Below are positions 23,991 through 35,941 of a stretch of 64,000 nucleotides of DNA, one piece after another. Where the stretch lies: assembly GCA_036852015.1 (NCBI GenBank), contig JAANDG010000425.1, positions 1 through 64,000 on the forward strand. Direction: 5' to 3'. Source of the DNA: Pelodera strongyloides (Eukaryota > Nematoda > Chromadorea > Rhabditida > Rhabditidae). The notes beneath the pieces are model-generated. The model made no database searches, had not been told where the DNA came from, and was given only the letters and a program-made list of their open reading frames with translations. Position 1 is the first letter of the stretch; every line of letters starts with the position of its first letter. A program made the position numbers and the translations under genes.

Positions 23991-26119
23991 ATCGACGTCT
24001 ATCGAGGTTTTTGAAGAAATCATCATTGATTTTGATTCCGTTGCAGCTTTTGGGAGGCTTGAGTAGTCAATAAAAGAAAAACTGAAGAATCATTGTAAAC
24101 ATGCGAAATTAACTCAAGTAGGCACAGATTAAAATAGATCCACAGTGGACATTTCTAACAAGTTTGCGAATTTTCGTATAAACGAGCGTTTTATTATTCT
24201 AACAGTATAGTCGATTTTACCCCTTGAACCGTGTAGTAGTGGAAAAGTAGTGGTTGGCCATTTATTGTTTTCTGACTGAAATCCGGCACAAAGGGGGAGG
24301 AAAAGACTATGAAAGGAGGTGGACGATTACCGACCACATACGAAACACCAACCAAAGTGCACAACGTGCTCAAAGTTCAGATAAAACACGGTTGTAGGTC
24401 TGTTAATAATTTACTTTTTAACTAAAAACGGGACAAAAATCTGTGTGATCTCTTATCAACTCGCATACGTTCTTATGTCGACTTGTCTGAAAAGGCTTTT
24501 ATCCACAGGGGTAGTATTTAAACCATTTGCGGCCGGCAGCTTTCAAATTTGCTTATGATTGTAACTGCGGCGCATCAAATATTGCGTTGCAGCACAGTAC
24601 CAAAGTGACGCGATTGATTGAAAATTTTGCAAAAAAAAAAAATGGAGCGCGGGGTAAAACCACCTAAAACAGCAAAGCTTGTTTAAAGCAACATGTGCAA
24701 TTCTGGGCCGAATGCCTGTTTCGTCATGCCCAGTAGTCATTTTCCAAAAATTGCTTTAGCTTCAATAAATAATGGTCCTATACAAAAGAAATCGAAACAT
24801 TTATCATCCAGAGCAGTTCGCTGTGGCAACGCCATCTAAGGATTTGCAACACGAAACCCTAAGAGACTGCATAAAGGCGGTCCTTTCGAAATGAACAAAA
24901 AGAATACAAAGTAGTCGTTATTTAGGGACGTGGTCAAAAATCAACTCTCGGTCGACTTGGAAAAACTTGGGTGTGTTTGTATATTCAACGGATGTATTTA
25001 AATACACATGGATATACAAAGTGTAACCATCTACCTCACAGAATTGAAAATAATAATAAAAACGTACTTAGGAATCGTTTCGCTACATGATGTCCAGCTG
25101 AAGAGACCAGTGGCAGTTGGTAGTCCATCTGAAACGATTGAAAGTTGTGTTTCTTTTGTTTTTCATTATTGGGAACATATGCAAATTTATCACTGCGACA
25201 ACAGTAATTACAATCTTCTAGTTCAATCACATGGTTGCATAAAATCAGATTTAATTTACGAATATTAAGGTAGGGGTGAGCGTTTTGTAGAATGCTAGGA
25301 TGTACTAGCACTATGCTTATTTGAAAGCAATATAAGACCGACATTATTAAGCGATATAATGTACATCGTATGCTCCTTAGCCTCATCTTATAGAGTTGTT
25401 AGCGGATGGGCGACGAACATCTCATTCCCACTATAATTTAGAGGAACCAATCTACCCCTGTCATTGGATATTATAAATTACAATATTTTATAACACTATG
25501 TTTGGTGAATATAGTGTATAATGATTTTTCACATCAAAACTGTGGGCAGAAATTTTTGTCGACGAATTGATGTGCATGGGCTTGGGGTGCCTAATACATA
25601 AAGCTGATCACGAAGTGATTTTTTTTAGTAATAAAACATGTGTTAGCGACATGACAAATTTGCTACAATATTTCAACGTCAAAAACCACAACACTTAAGA
25701 CAAAAAAAAAACTTTGCAATTATGGCGTCAGAGTTCATAAAATAGCGCATTGCTACATTTTAACCTTTCTTATGATTTAGGTAAGGTGCGTGATAAAACA
25801 ATGTGAACTTCTAGGATTTGTAGTGTGTAACGAATTCATAAAAGGAGGCCTTTTGATAATGAGTCTCCTGACGAGAAAAACACTTTCTCTCATTGTGTAG
25901 AAAAAAAATAATGGAATAAAGGATTATGTTATGAACTTCATTTCACTATAAGTAAGTGGCGAGATTTAAAATAAAGCAGAACAATTTGTTGAGGTGAACC
26001 CAGAAATAATCTCGCTTGAAATACCCGAATAAATGCGGTTCTGAATATGGCTGGTTGGAAGGGATTTGCTTTTTTCTGCGTTCTTTTTTTGTCTTTCCTT
26101 TTTTTTTTTTTTTTTTCTT

Positions 26120-26151
<32 letters not shown>

Positions 26152-27595
26152 TCTTTCCTCTGATTTGTCCTTCTGTTTCTTTTTCAATGTATCTCCGGTT
26201 TTCGTTCGGTTATTAACATCATTTGGGATTGGACGAGAAACACGCACAGAAACACACATATGTATGTATTTTCACACTACGAGTGGCATTTCTTCGTCGA
26301 TTGGCATGAATGTGCATATGGATAGTTTAATTGGGAGAATTAGCAAGCAGAACACATATTTGCAGCAGTTCCGAGCAGTTTATCCTTACTCTTATTTGTT
26401 CCAAAGTATAATCATCAAAATCAAAATCATATCAGAAGTACTCGCACAACTGAAGGTATAGTGTGAATTTCCTTCCCCGATGCGCATTCAAAGGCTGTCG
26501 CACGACTGAGTAATAACCGCTCAAATAAGGTAAAGTATCCCGAAGTTCACCCACAATAACGCGTCATGCGCATTCTTAAAAGGCAAATGGATCCCCCGAA
26601 TGTAATCCGCTTGCAGAAATTCAATCAAATATTTTCAGCAAAACAAGTTGAGTGAGGTCGTTGTTCCGTATAGATCAGTTGATATGCGGTCAATGGCCCT
26701 TACTCTATCTACTCGGATACTTTACAGATAATATTTTGGGTGAAACAACTGTGGGACAAGAGTAAATTGGTTTCGAACATTTTAGGCAGCGAATAAATGT
26801 TCATATTTACATACCGATAAACAACAATTCGGTTTATTTCGATTTATTATAAAAAATAAACTGAAAATAAAAAATAAACTGAGCGCGATTAAGGCTTATT
26901 GAAAATGTATAATGTTCAAAACAAAAATGATGGGATTCACTATAAGAAAGCGAATTATTTAGTGAAGTACTCGATGAACCGTATTCCGGGTACAAAATAC
27001 GTGATGGAAAGTTTAATACGCAAAGCGTGTTGTTTATATATAATGATAGTCTAACGTAACTAATTTAAATAGGCAAGTTTTGAAGAATAAGATGCTTTGA
27101 TTTTTTTTTCTCCTCAGGCATTGGTTATCGACCATGCCACAATAGGGAAAGTTAGTCATTCATGTTAATCGAGGTAACGCACTAAACGAACAGTTCTCAA
27201 AAAAAATATGCTAAAGGCGACGGCACTTAAGAAAAAGTATAGTTAGGGTACCGCCAAGGTAGGAGGAGTCGTCTGAAACTCAATATTTTAAAATTTTTAA
27301 CCCTGACATTGATCGCGGTGTGCCAATTGTCTCCCGCAGAGCTGTTCCGTTAAAATACTGGCATTAGTCGTATCTCAAGTCAGCTCTAAATAAAAGTTCA
27401 GTTTCAACGAATAAAATATTCGAAAATTTCTTTCCAGTACAGCCTCTTTATTTCAGGCGCCTTTCTCAGAGCGATTTTTTGTAGGAGAATTGCATTTGAA
27501 ACACAAAGACATTCCCATTTGACGGTATAGTTGCTTGTTTCGTCGGAGTAACACGAATCGATACTTTGGTTGAGGACTACATGGTAAACCAAAAC
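23991..27595. other. Intergenic, no recognised gene
   Basis: A T-rich tract (about 26085-26157) produces poly-Phe and poly-Lys frames and is the only notable local structure. Other frames, such as 25008-25268 and 25036-25386, overlap on opposite strands without motifs. Confidence 0.45.
26085..26157. repeat. Poly-T tract with C interruptions
   Basis: Long T runs broken by single C residues. It is low-complexity sequence. Confidence 0.9.
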
Positions 27596-27750
27596 CCCGA
27601 TATGGCCCCGAAGAATCCTGCCTTGATCGGGGTCATATCCGGGTTTTTCGAAAATAATCGGGGCCATACCAGGGTTTTTTCGAAAATAATCGGGGCCATA
27701 CCAGGGTTTTTTCGAAAATAATCGGGGCCATATCAGGGTTTCCACTTTCC
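27596..27750. repeat. 32-bp tandem repeat related to the CGGGCACATAT family
   Basis: The word CGAAAATAAT starts at 27649, 27681 and 27713, giving a 32-bp period. The unit includes ATCGGGGCCATACCAGGGTT. It begins AACCCCGATATGGCCCCGA, the same layout as the ends of the repeats at 12.0 and 23.8 kb, with GGGGCC in place of GGGCAC. It lies directly outside the left TTAA MITE. Confidence 0.8.
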
Positions 27751-27789
27751 TGTGACCCCGCATTCAAGGTAAACGCAGTCCTTTGCTTT

Positions 27790-28182
27790 TTAAAGCGAAA
27801 TACCACCCGGTTTGGGGTTTTTTTCACCAAAAATAGTTTGAAAAAAGTCATAAACGAAAATAAACATAAAAACACAAACAAATGAGTGCATCTTGTATAA
27901 AAATATTCTCAAACAACCATTTTTTGCGATTTTGTATGGGAAAATTCGCTTCCGGCGATTTGCCGATTTTAATACTAGCACGGCCCCGGAAAAATCGAGG
28001 GATGGCCTTTTCGAATGATCACACACTCCGAAGCATCTAAATGACGAAATGTTGACAAATATTTTGAATTTGACTAGTAAAAGTCCAAAAATGCACATTT
28101 TGAAAACGGCGGTAAACGCGCGGTTGTTTACTCCTCCTCTTTTCGTATTTTTTTGTTGAGACCGACCGCTAATTCGCTTTAA
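27790..28182 (+). mobile_element. TTAA-flanked MITE copy 2
   Basis: TTAA (27790-27793) then AGCGAAATACC at the left; GCTAATTCGCT then TTAA (28179-28182) at the right. It is about 385 bp between the target duplications. The sequence is nearly identical, in inverted orientation, to 28817-29209. It has no transposase ORF; mobilisation by a piggyBac-type transposase is inferred from the TTAA site only. Confidence 0.75.
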
Positions 28183-28354
28183 TGAGCATGTGTCAGAACG
28201 TCAGCAACACTGGAACGTGTCGTAACACATCTCGTGAACATTTGTACCACAATGCAAAAATTAGTGGACCACGTTTCATAACTAAGATAAAATTATAAAT
28301 AAAGAGCGGAGTTTGCGATTATTTTTGCTTACTTCTTTACAACAGATATTGTTT

Positions 28355-28617
28355 ATGGGGTTTGCAAGTATGCCCGATTTTCCTTGCAAGTATCGAAAAA
28401 TTCACCGTATCTTGGCACTACACGAACATATCTACAGGCAGTTTTTACGACCGATCGCCACGGGACCATTTGTCCGACAAATGATTTGCTTTGTTGGCGG
28501 ATTTTCTATAGTGTGGATGTGTCAAAGTTACGGTAAATTGGTGTAAAAAGCACACGATTTTGCGAATTGATACTTGCAAGGAAAACTCGCGGTTTTTGGC
28601 ATACTTGCAAACCCCAT
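28355..28617. repeat. 263-bp inverted-repeat element between the two MITEs
   Basis: ATGGGGTTTGCAAGTATGCC at the left is matched exactly by its reverse complement at the right end. Inner stretches (TTTTCCTTGCAAGTAT / ATACTTGCAAGGAAAA) also pair. It is a separate small foldback element lying between the inverted MITE copies. Confidence 0.7.
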
Positions 28618-28816
28618 TATGAAGAAGAACATTCACTAAAATACGATTTTCATATCTTATATTACAAGTTAAAAACATATTAACCTAGTTAAGTAAAACC
28701 AATATTAAAAGAATACTAACCTAATTAAGTAGTACCAATACAATATAAACAGTAAATAACTTAACGTATATAAGAGAAAGATAAGTCTTGTGTCGGTCCC
28801 CATTGTTGGAGTACAG

Positions 28817-29209
28817 TTAAAGCGAATTAGCGGTCGGTCACAACAAAAAAATAGAAAAAGAGGAGGAGTGTACAACCGTGCGTTGACCACCGTTTTCAAA
28901 CAGTGTGTTTTTGGAATTTTACTAGCCAAATTCAAAATATTTTGTCAACATTTCGTCATTTGGATGCTGCGGAGTGCGTTATAATTTGAAAAGGCCATCC
29001 CTCGATTTTTCCAGGGCCGTGCTAGTATTAAAATCGGCAAATCGCCTGAAGCGAATTTTCCCATACAAAATCGCAAAATATGGTTGTTTGAGAACATTTT
29101 TGCGCAAGATGCACTTATTTGTTTGTGTTTTTATGTTTATTTTCGTTTATAACTTTTTTCAAACTATTTTTGGTGAAAAAACCCCAAACCGGGTGGTATT
29201 TCGCTTTAA
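28817..29209 (-). mobile_element. TTAA-flanked MITE copy 3, inverted relative to copy 2
   Basis: TTAA (28817-28820) with AGCGAATTAGC at the left and GGTATTTCGCT with TTAA (29206-29209) at the right. It aligns along its whole length with the reverse complement of 27790-28182, with scattered substitutions. Together the two copies form a large inverted repeat with a spacer of about 634 bp. Confidence 0.75.
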
Positions 29210-30817
29210 GGAGATGCCGGGACTTTTTCAAGCACTGCCATTTGCAAGTTATCGACAGCTCGCCAAGATCTGCCATAAAATTGTTGCGCAACTTCCGCAA
29301 ACTACCAGTATTTTCATTAATTAATTTGCCATAGTGCCTCTTTTTTTGTAGTACAAAGTTGTAATTAGCCTGCAGCAAGAGGAAACTACTACAAGAAAAA
29401 AAAACACGATCTGCTGAAGTCGAACTTCAGAAGAAGAAATACGGATAAAGTTGCCCGGCATTTATCCAGCTCCAGTCACTGGATATTGTCGAATGGAGAA
29501 GAAAGAGAAAGCGTACTCGAATTACAACTTGTGCTTGTTTTCTGTCTATTTGATATCTTAAATTCTTCTTATGGAAAGATTTGGACACACAACCCTCTCT
29601 TCCGAAACATTAAACATTCGGTTACAGTACTAACACAACCAAACAACCTAGAGGACTTGCTATAAGACGGAACCCAAGTAGATGATGCTCAACATGAGAT
29701 TATTTAGGGATACGTTTTTTTATTAATGTATCACAAATTTTCTCGCAATGCATGCAAAGGGAAAGTTTGTGAAGATGTTCTTTTAACAAACATCGCTTGC
29801 TTTGCTCCGGTGACGATAAAGACTCGAGGCTAAAATATAATAACATTCATTGTTTTGGTGCACGATCAATATAAATCATTTGTTGGTAGCAGAAACACAA
29901 ATTGTGTCACTAGTACTGCACTGCACTGCAATGTATTGGAAAGGAAGGGGCAATCCTTTTTCACAACAATCACGAATCTTCTTGAAATTGTTCCAAGGAT
30001 TCATTTTTCCAGCTCTTCTCGTTGATTCGGAACAGTCAGAAACGTCGATGCAAGAAAGAATTGTAAGAAATAATTAATTTTATAGGGGCCTATTATACAG
30101 TAATTGTACGGTAGGAACAGGAAATTTGGTGAACTGTGTCTTCAAATTGAGCACAGTTCATACGAGTGCTCTTCCATTCAATAATAAAAATACTGCACTT
30201 ATCAACATACCCGAAAATGTGTGAACTGTTATCTTTCTGCGGCTTCCTGTAAAGAGCTTTGTCCTTCTACTACCACAAGTTGTATTATATACGTACCTTT
30301 CACAATCAGAAGCAATTGTTGTAACATATTAGTGTTCATTGATACATTTTTGCAATTTGGAAAACAAAGTAGCTTCATCGTGTATGGACAAAATAGTATC
30401 ATGTTATGTGCCATGTCTTGGAAAACCAGACTAAATATTAGAGATAAATATTTATCGTTGTGATCTAACCAATCTACAACATATCAACAACATTTCATGA
30501 CTGTGCAGTTTTTGGAGTTTCGAATAAATTCGTATTAGAAAGGGTGATCATTGTATTTTAAACGTTTATTCAAAGTACAAAATTGAATACCAAACCTTGC
30601 TAGATAATAATACATGTGAGAAGGGCAACGTAAGCAGAAATAATACCTTTCACAGGTAACCATTGTCGTTTCCAATTACAAGATAGCAAACCTTTAATGA
30701 TCTTCACAGGTTTCTGTACTGTGGAAGCGTCTCTTAACGTGCGACCATACTACGTTGTTTTAAGATTGGATAAAAGATTTCTTATTACAGTCACAAGCAT
30801 AGATCCGGAGTGGTTCA
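29210..30817. other. Intergenic, upstream of the first serpentine gene
   Basis: No supported gene. Short plus-strand frames (29850-30077, 30221-30463) lack motifs and splice support. Confidence 0.45.
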
Positions 30818-33785
30818 ATGCCAATTTTAACTGAGGATACGGCATGTGCTATCTCAACCACTCTAAACGACTTCTCATTGTTTGAGGTAGTGTCTTTATT
30901 GCTTAACCTTAACAATTTTACCGAATTAAAGTGAGGCAGCACAAAAGCTTAAATTGATTTACCATATGTTCTCAGGTTCTCAACGTTATCAAGACTGTGC
31001 TAAGTGTGATATCCGTTCCATTGATCATCTATTTATTCATAACGAGGAAATATCTCATTTACAAGGAATATGATGTTAGTTTCACAGAGTGCCCATTTTT
31101 TTTTGGGCTATCAGTTTTTTTGTCAGCAGAAGCGTCAAAAATATTTTTGCTTGTGCTGATTCTGAAATGCACAACTGATATAAAAGAAATAAAATATTAA
31201 CATAGAACATAATAACTAGGAATATGCAAAGGAAAAATAACGGTTTGAAAATCAATTACTTGACTGGAAATTAGGGTACCTCGTTAGATTAAAAATAAAA
31301 TAAACAATTTCAGATATTACTTGTCTATAAAATTATCACGCTTCTTATCTTCGCTTTCACAAACTGCATCGTACATGTAAGTCAAATTTGTATGTCAAAC
31401 ATGTAAGTCAAATTTGTAGAAAAGCAATAAGGACGGCAAATGAAAGTTGCTTCATCAACAAGACGTCATATTTGTATCAACATTCAGGGAGCTGTATTAT
31501 ACGTCCGTATTTTTGTCTCCGATCCTTGCCGATGGGTATTTCACAGCATGGAATGGATCAGCGCTAAAGTGTTCCAGGTAGAACAAGGACCTTTCTAAAA
31601 GGAGGCACAGAGGGAGGCAGACGAGGAGATAGTGATAGAGAGAAATTCATTAATTAAGACACAAAACAGAACATTTTCAGCAATGTGCGAAGGCTGCTTT
31701 TTCCTCCACAATGTTATTCATTGTCTCGGATGGTTTTGTATCCCTCCTATTCGGATGTGTTGACAAGTACAGGAAACTTTCACAAATCATCTTCCTTTCT
31801 TTGGAAGTAGGCTATTAACTTGCATACTTGTTTTTTTCCTGAGGCCGTTTTCACCAACATTTACTTCTGTCAAAAAGGGTACTTCAGTCAAAAGCGCGCG
31901 GTACATCCGGTTTCACCAACATTTACTTCTGTCAAAAAGGTACTTAGGTTAAGTAGCTTTTTGACAGAAGTACGCCTATAACATGGGAGGCGTACTTAGA
32001 CCAAAAAGGTGGAAGTATCCCGGTACTTCGGTTTTTTTCTCCATTATGAGGGCCGATTAACTCAACTGTTTAATAATTGTATTGTTTTTATAGTAAAAAA
32101 AGCCTTGTAGACATTAGATGACAGCGATTTCAGTTTTTTGAATCACATTTCACTTAATAATTACTTAATAAAGTAATTACACACTTGATTATTTAGCTAT
32201 TTCTTGTTTACATGGTAAATAACTTTTAGTAATTACTTAGATGTATATCATATTCGTTTTAAAAAGTAATCTAACTGATATCCAACCTTTTCCTTCAAAA
32301 AAAGTAAATGTTGGTGAAATCCATCAAAAAGCGTGCTGCAGCCTACTTCAGTCATAAATTTACTTAACCTAAGTACCTTTTTGATGGTCAAAAATTTATG
32401 ACAGAAGTAAATGTTGGTGAAAACGGCCTCAGGGCAATCAACACCTTCAACTACATAAATATCAATATAACAGAAGTAGTTGTAACACAAGGAACGCAGT
32501 ATCTTAATACTAAAGTAGGGAAAATTTACTAATCATTACGATTCACGTAACAGAAAACGACTTGACTGAACCCAAAATGGGCAGAATGAATTGCGAAAAT
32601 ATGCTCGTAATTCGATGTTAAAATTGTTTACAAACTACCGCTGTTATGTTTTCAACATATTCGGATTAGGGTTTTTTTGCAGCTGATCGTCGTTTTCTGT
32701 GTGGCCTTTTCAACGGTCAGTATGGAAACGGCCCAACCAATATTTCATCCCCTGCAGGATACAGTCGTAAGTAGAATTCCTTGAGAAAGTTTTTATCCAC
32801 GGTGGGATCAATATTATTCTGCAAAACACATAAAAGCTACTGCGTGCTATATCACTTCACCTTGTAAATGAAATGAACCCTTGCTTATTTGTAGTCGACG
32901 GTACGACTTGGAAAGTTTCTCACTGTAGGAAGCATGTTAACTGACATCCTTACACTACTTGTCGCGATGGGACTTCGTGTATATTGTCGAAAGAAACTGC
33001 GGTAGTTTTTTTTGCAGCTAAAGATTTAAATGAAGGACGTAGTCAGTTCCACTGAGTAAAATGATGAAGTCCTTTACTACTAACACGAAACACACTAGAG
33101 AGGGAACCAAAAACATTTATTCTGTAATGAAAAAGTATTGGTAACACACTAAGCAATGAAAAGTTTAGTTTAGATTTTTGTGTAGTGGATAATAATCGTC
33201 TATTTTCTTAGACGACGATTAAGCCTGGATGAATCGTTTAAAGTTCGCCATATCTGCACGGTATTAACTGCATATCAGCCGCTTACTATATTCCATACCA
33301 TTGTTATGTTAACCTTCAACTCAGGAGCATTGCTTATCCGATGTTATATGAGCAACTTCGACACGGTCACCCTAAGAAACCTGCAAGGATCGAATAACGT
33401 ACGCAGTCAAGAAACATATGAACGAGAGCCTAAATGCATGGAACAAATACTGTCTTGAATATTTTACTTTTTTTTCCAAATACTATGCTTCAGATTCTTC
33501 CGTTGTACACCTTTATAAGTCCTCTTCTCTTGTTGTTTGCTATGAAAAGGCTGAAGAAAACGTAAGTTTACATATTGTCACTTTATAATTGCATTTTGCC
33601 AAACTTTTGTTGATTGATGGGATACCGTAGTTTGTCAAATAAGCATTGATGAAGTTTCCAGTGCAAGAAAAGCGTAGTTTAGGAGGTTTCGAGAGTTTGC
33701 AAGACAACGTCATCCCACAATAAATGGAAAGATTGCGACAGCAAGTTCATTACACCACGACGAACTTAGAAAGCAATGGGCATAA
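30818..33785 (+). CDS. Nematode serpentine receptor A (seven-TM chemoreceptor-like)
   Basis: Ten exons: 30818-30886, 30976-31074, 31314-31376, 31488-31577, 31681-31806, 32683-32766, 32895-33001, 33212-33398, 33494-33561, 33683-33785, giving 996 nt and 331 aa. The start at MPILTED was chosen because the 23-codon exon ends in phase and matches the paralogue downstream in position and length. TM1 reads VLSVISVPLIIYLF, the first outer loop has DPCRWV, the TM3 end reads VSDGFVSL, TM6 follows LSLDESFKVRH, TM7 starts ILPLYTFISP, and the tail ends LRKQWA. Exon number and phases are the same as in serpentine B. It resembles nematode chemoreceptors of the Sra superfamily (SRE/SRAB-like), but I could not fix the family. 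Ligand unknown. The DRF motif of the paralogue is DGF here. Intron 5 contains a 596-bp foldback element. Confidence 0.75.
31373..31421 (+). repeat. Duplicated 5' splice-site segment
   Basis: ACATGTAAGTCAAATTTGTA occurs at the exon 3 donor and again 29 bp downstream. The second copy could act as an alternative donor. Confidence 0.6.
31838..32433. mobile_element. 596-bp foldback element inside serpentine A intron 5
   Basis: The first 35 bp (starting CCTGAGGCCGTTTTCACC) are the exact reverse complement of the last 35 bp. Internal copies of TTCACCAACATTTACTTCTG and AGTACCTTTTTGA-type words occur in both orientations, so the ends are tandemly repeated and inverted. No target-site duplication is clear and there is no ORF. 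It is a non-autonomous, recently active-looking element. Confidence 0.8.
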
Positions 33786-33854
33786 CGATGTCGGACTTGA
33801 CGTGCTGATGCTGGGATTACATCCAACACTATCCAGTAACAATAAAAAAAAACG

Positions 33855-33925
33855 AAACTGCTATACGATGTTATTGTAGTACTAGTTTCGACACAGTGGT
33901 GCTAAAAACCTGAAGGGATCGCACA
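33855..33925 (+). pseudogene. Relic of a third serpentine receptor (TM6 exon fragment)
   Basis: CTATACGATGTTAT and TTTCGACACAGTGGTGCTAAAAACCTGAAGGGATCG align with the end of the TM6 exon of serpentine A (33340-33398), with a one-base deletion that breaks the frame. It lies 70 bp beyond the stop of serpentine A. It is probably what remains of a further tandem copy. Confidence 0.5.
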
Positions 33926-35079
33926 ACATTATCGACAGTACTTTACCTTTAACAACAAAATATTATAAAACGCAAATTTGAATTGATAATTTGCATTTGT
34001 TTCAATTTGTCTAACTCTAAGCCGTGGAATGTGCAAATGTTGCATGACCATTCTTTCATAAGGTTAGGATATTACATTAAATTTATATTATCTGATAGCT
34101 TGTAGGGATATTATGTTTCCTTATAGTGCTTGTGAAAAAAGTTATGCACATGCCTATTCATTTTGACGAGAGGTGAAATTTTCGTACCGTAAGTCCTGTT
34201 TGCCTTCACTATGGAATGCGTAAGCGTTTGGATTTTCATTTTAAGCATTGCTACCAGGTCCCTTTGCAGAGTAATATTTATGGAAAAGTTGTTTCAAATA
34301 CAAATATGATACCGTACGCGTGTATTGTATTTTACGTTAATTTCTGCTCATTATTGCGTAGTTGTAGTATCTTCACATTTATGTTTATTGCGACCAAGAG
34401 TTTAATTGTGTTTGAACTTCTCATGTTTTATTAATAATAACCTTCTTTCAACCAACTATATGCAGTGGAAGAATTCCCCCCGGTGGCTCACATGTAATTA
34501 GTGGTTATTTTTGGTTAATTGAAACATATGAGCTATTAATTGGCGAAAGAATTTTTTTTGGAAGATCACGAAATGGAAAAAGTTTCTCATAGTCGTGGAC
34601 AGTAAAACGCGTTTGATAATTGTTCGGTACTCCCGATTGTCACGTCCATAGGCCAAGGGGAATTGTTAATTTATTTCCTCAGTGGGCCATAAATGGATAT
34701 CATTGGTCGTACAAGTATGAATCTGCTATTTGTGACTCGACTTCGATGTGAAAACTTCGTGCTAGTACTGTCGTTCCTCCGATCCACGAACAATATCATT
34801 TTTCTTCCTTTCCGCCTCATTCCTGAGCTCAAACTGAAAGCGGAAGCAGTATTGATTATTTTCTTTGCTTTCTACGCAAGCGGCGCATTACATTATTAAC
34901 TCTTTATTCCAAAAATTGTACATACTATAAAATACATCAGGGGAGATAAAAACACTGTTGCATTCGCTTTTTGAATTATATTCTACATATACTCTACTTT
35001 TGCTAATCGAAGTAAATTAACAATTTAGAGTTACTACGACCCTTTAAACGGCCAGGTCCACTTTAGATAAACCTCTATT
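33926..35079. other. Intergenic between the serpentine genes
   Basis: Plus-strand frames of 72 and 68 codons (34216-34434, 34693-34899) show no serpentine motifs or splice support. Further diverged receptor remnants are possible but not demonstrable by eye. Confidence 0.4.
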
Positions 35080-35080
35080 T

Positions 35081-35244
35081 ACCATAGTCAGGGACACCCA
35101 GTAATCTACCGCAATTGTCACGCCCATCCGCGCTGATTGGTCAGTGTGCTTGCTATATTGGACATACTGGCAATCATGTAGCTAGCATACTGTGCGAATG
35201 TGCGTGACAATTGCAATAGATTGCTGGTATACCTGGCTATGGTA
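35081..35244. mobile_element. Short TA-flanked MITE, about 160 bp
   Basis: TA then CCATAGTCAGGGACACCCAG at the left; the right end reads CTATGG then TA, and the inner sequence AATTGTCACGCCCAT is matched by ATGTGCGTGACAATT in inverse. The arms are about 45 bp with a few mismatches. TA flanks suggest a Tc1/mariner-type target. It has no ORF. Confidence 0.65.
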
Positions 35245-35941
35245 AGTTGATGGTTACTACGTGAATGTTGAACAGAAATATAGGAAAAATATTGCATCCA
35301 ACGATATTAGACACGGAGAATCAGACTGAGACACAAAAAATAGGGATTACCTGGAGTGGAACTGACCCTGTAAGAATGGGGAGCTTTTTCGTTTCATAGA
35401 CTATTTAGGGAAAACAAATGCTCAAGCTATTTCGACATGTTCATCCGTCCCCTTCCATAGTTTACCAAAAAAGGCACAAAGTTACGTAATCTTGAAATGG
35501 TAAAGTTCACCCATCTATCACTACGGAAACAGATCTCAAATAACGTATTGAGATTATACCTTTCAGCTCATAATTACAGTATTTGTACAAGCCATGTAAC
35601 CAATCATTAAATTTTTAATTAACGACCAAGATGTCAAGTAGGTTCGCCTGAAGCTTTCTCAATTGTAAATCACAATCGAAATAATGTCCTTCTACATGTT
35701 GGGGAAAAGTTCCCCTGCGAGAATACATGTAATTATCTCAATGAGTGGGCAATATATACAATAATTAATGGGTTTAAGAAATTTTTACAGCTAATTTGCG
35801 CCGTGGGATTAAAGAAATAATTTTTTTTCGCATTTACATTTGGATGCTATTTAACGATATTAAGCAAATGATGTTCTGTTTTAAGTAACTTCAAAAGCAC
35901 AAAAAGGCTAAAGTTTCAACGTTTAAAAGGTACAGAATAAC
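35245..35941. other. Upstream region of serpentine B
   Basis: No gene, repeat or clear regulatory motif seen. Confidence 0.4.

Noticed and set aside
26016..26461. Plus- and minus-strand open frames with poly-Phe or poly-Lys
   Set aside because: They are created by the T-rich tract at 26085-26157 and have no other coding evidence.
27404..27881. Minus-strand frames with repeated PIIFEK and GPDYFRK peptides
   Set aside because: They come from the 32-bp tandem repeat read in successive frames; the period is not a multiple of three, so no protein repeat is implied.
29115..29378. Minus-strand frame resembling the one at 1830-2042
   Set aside because: The similarity reflects shared MITE ends, not a protein family.
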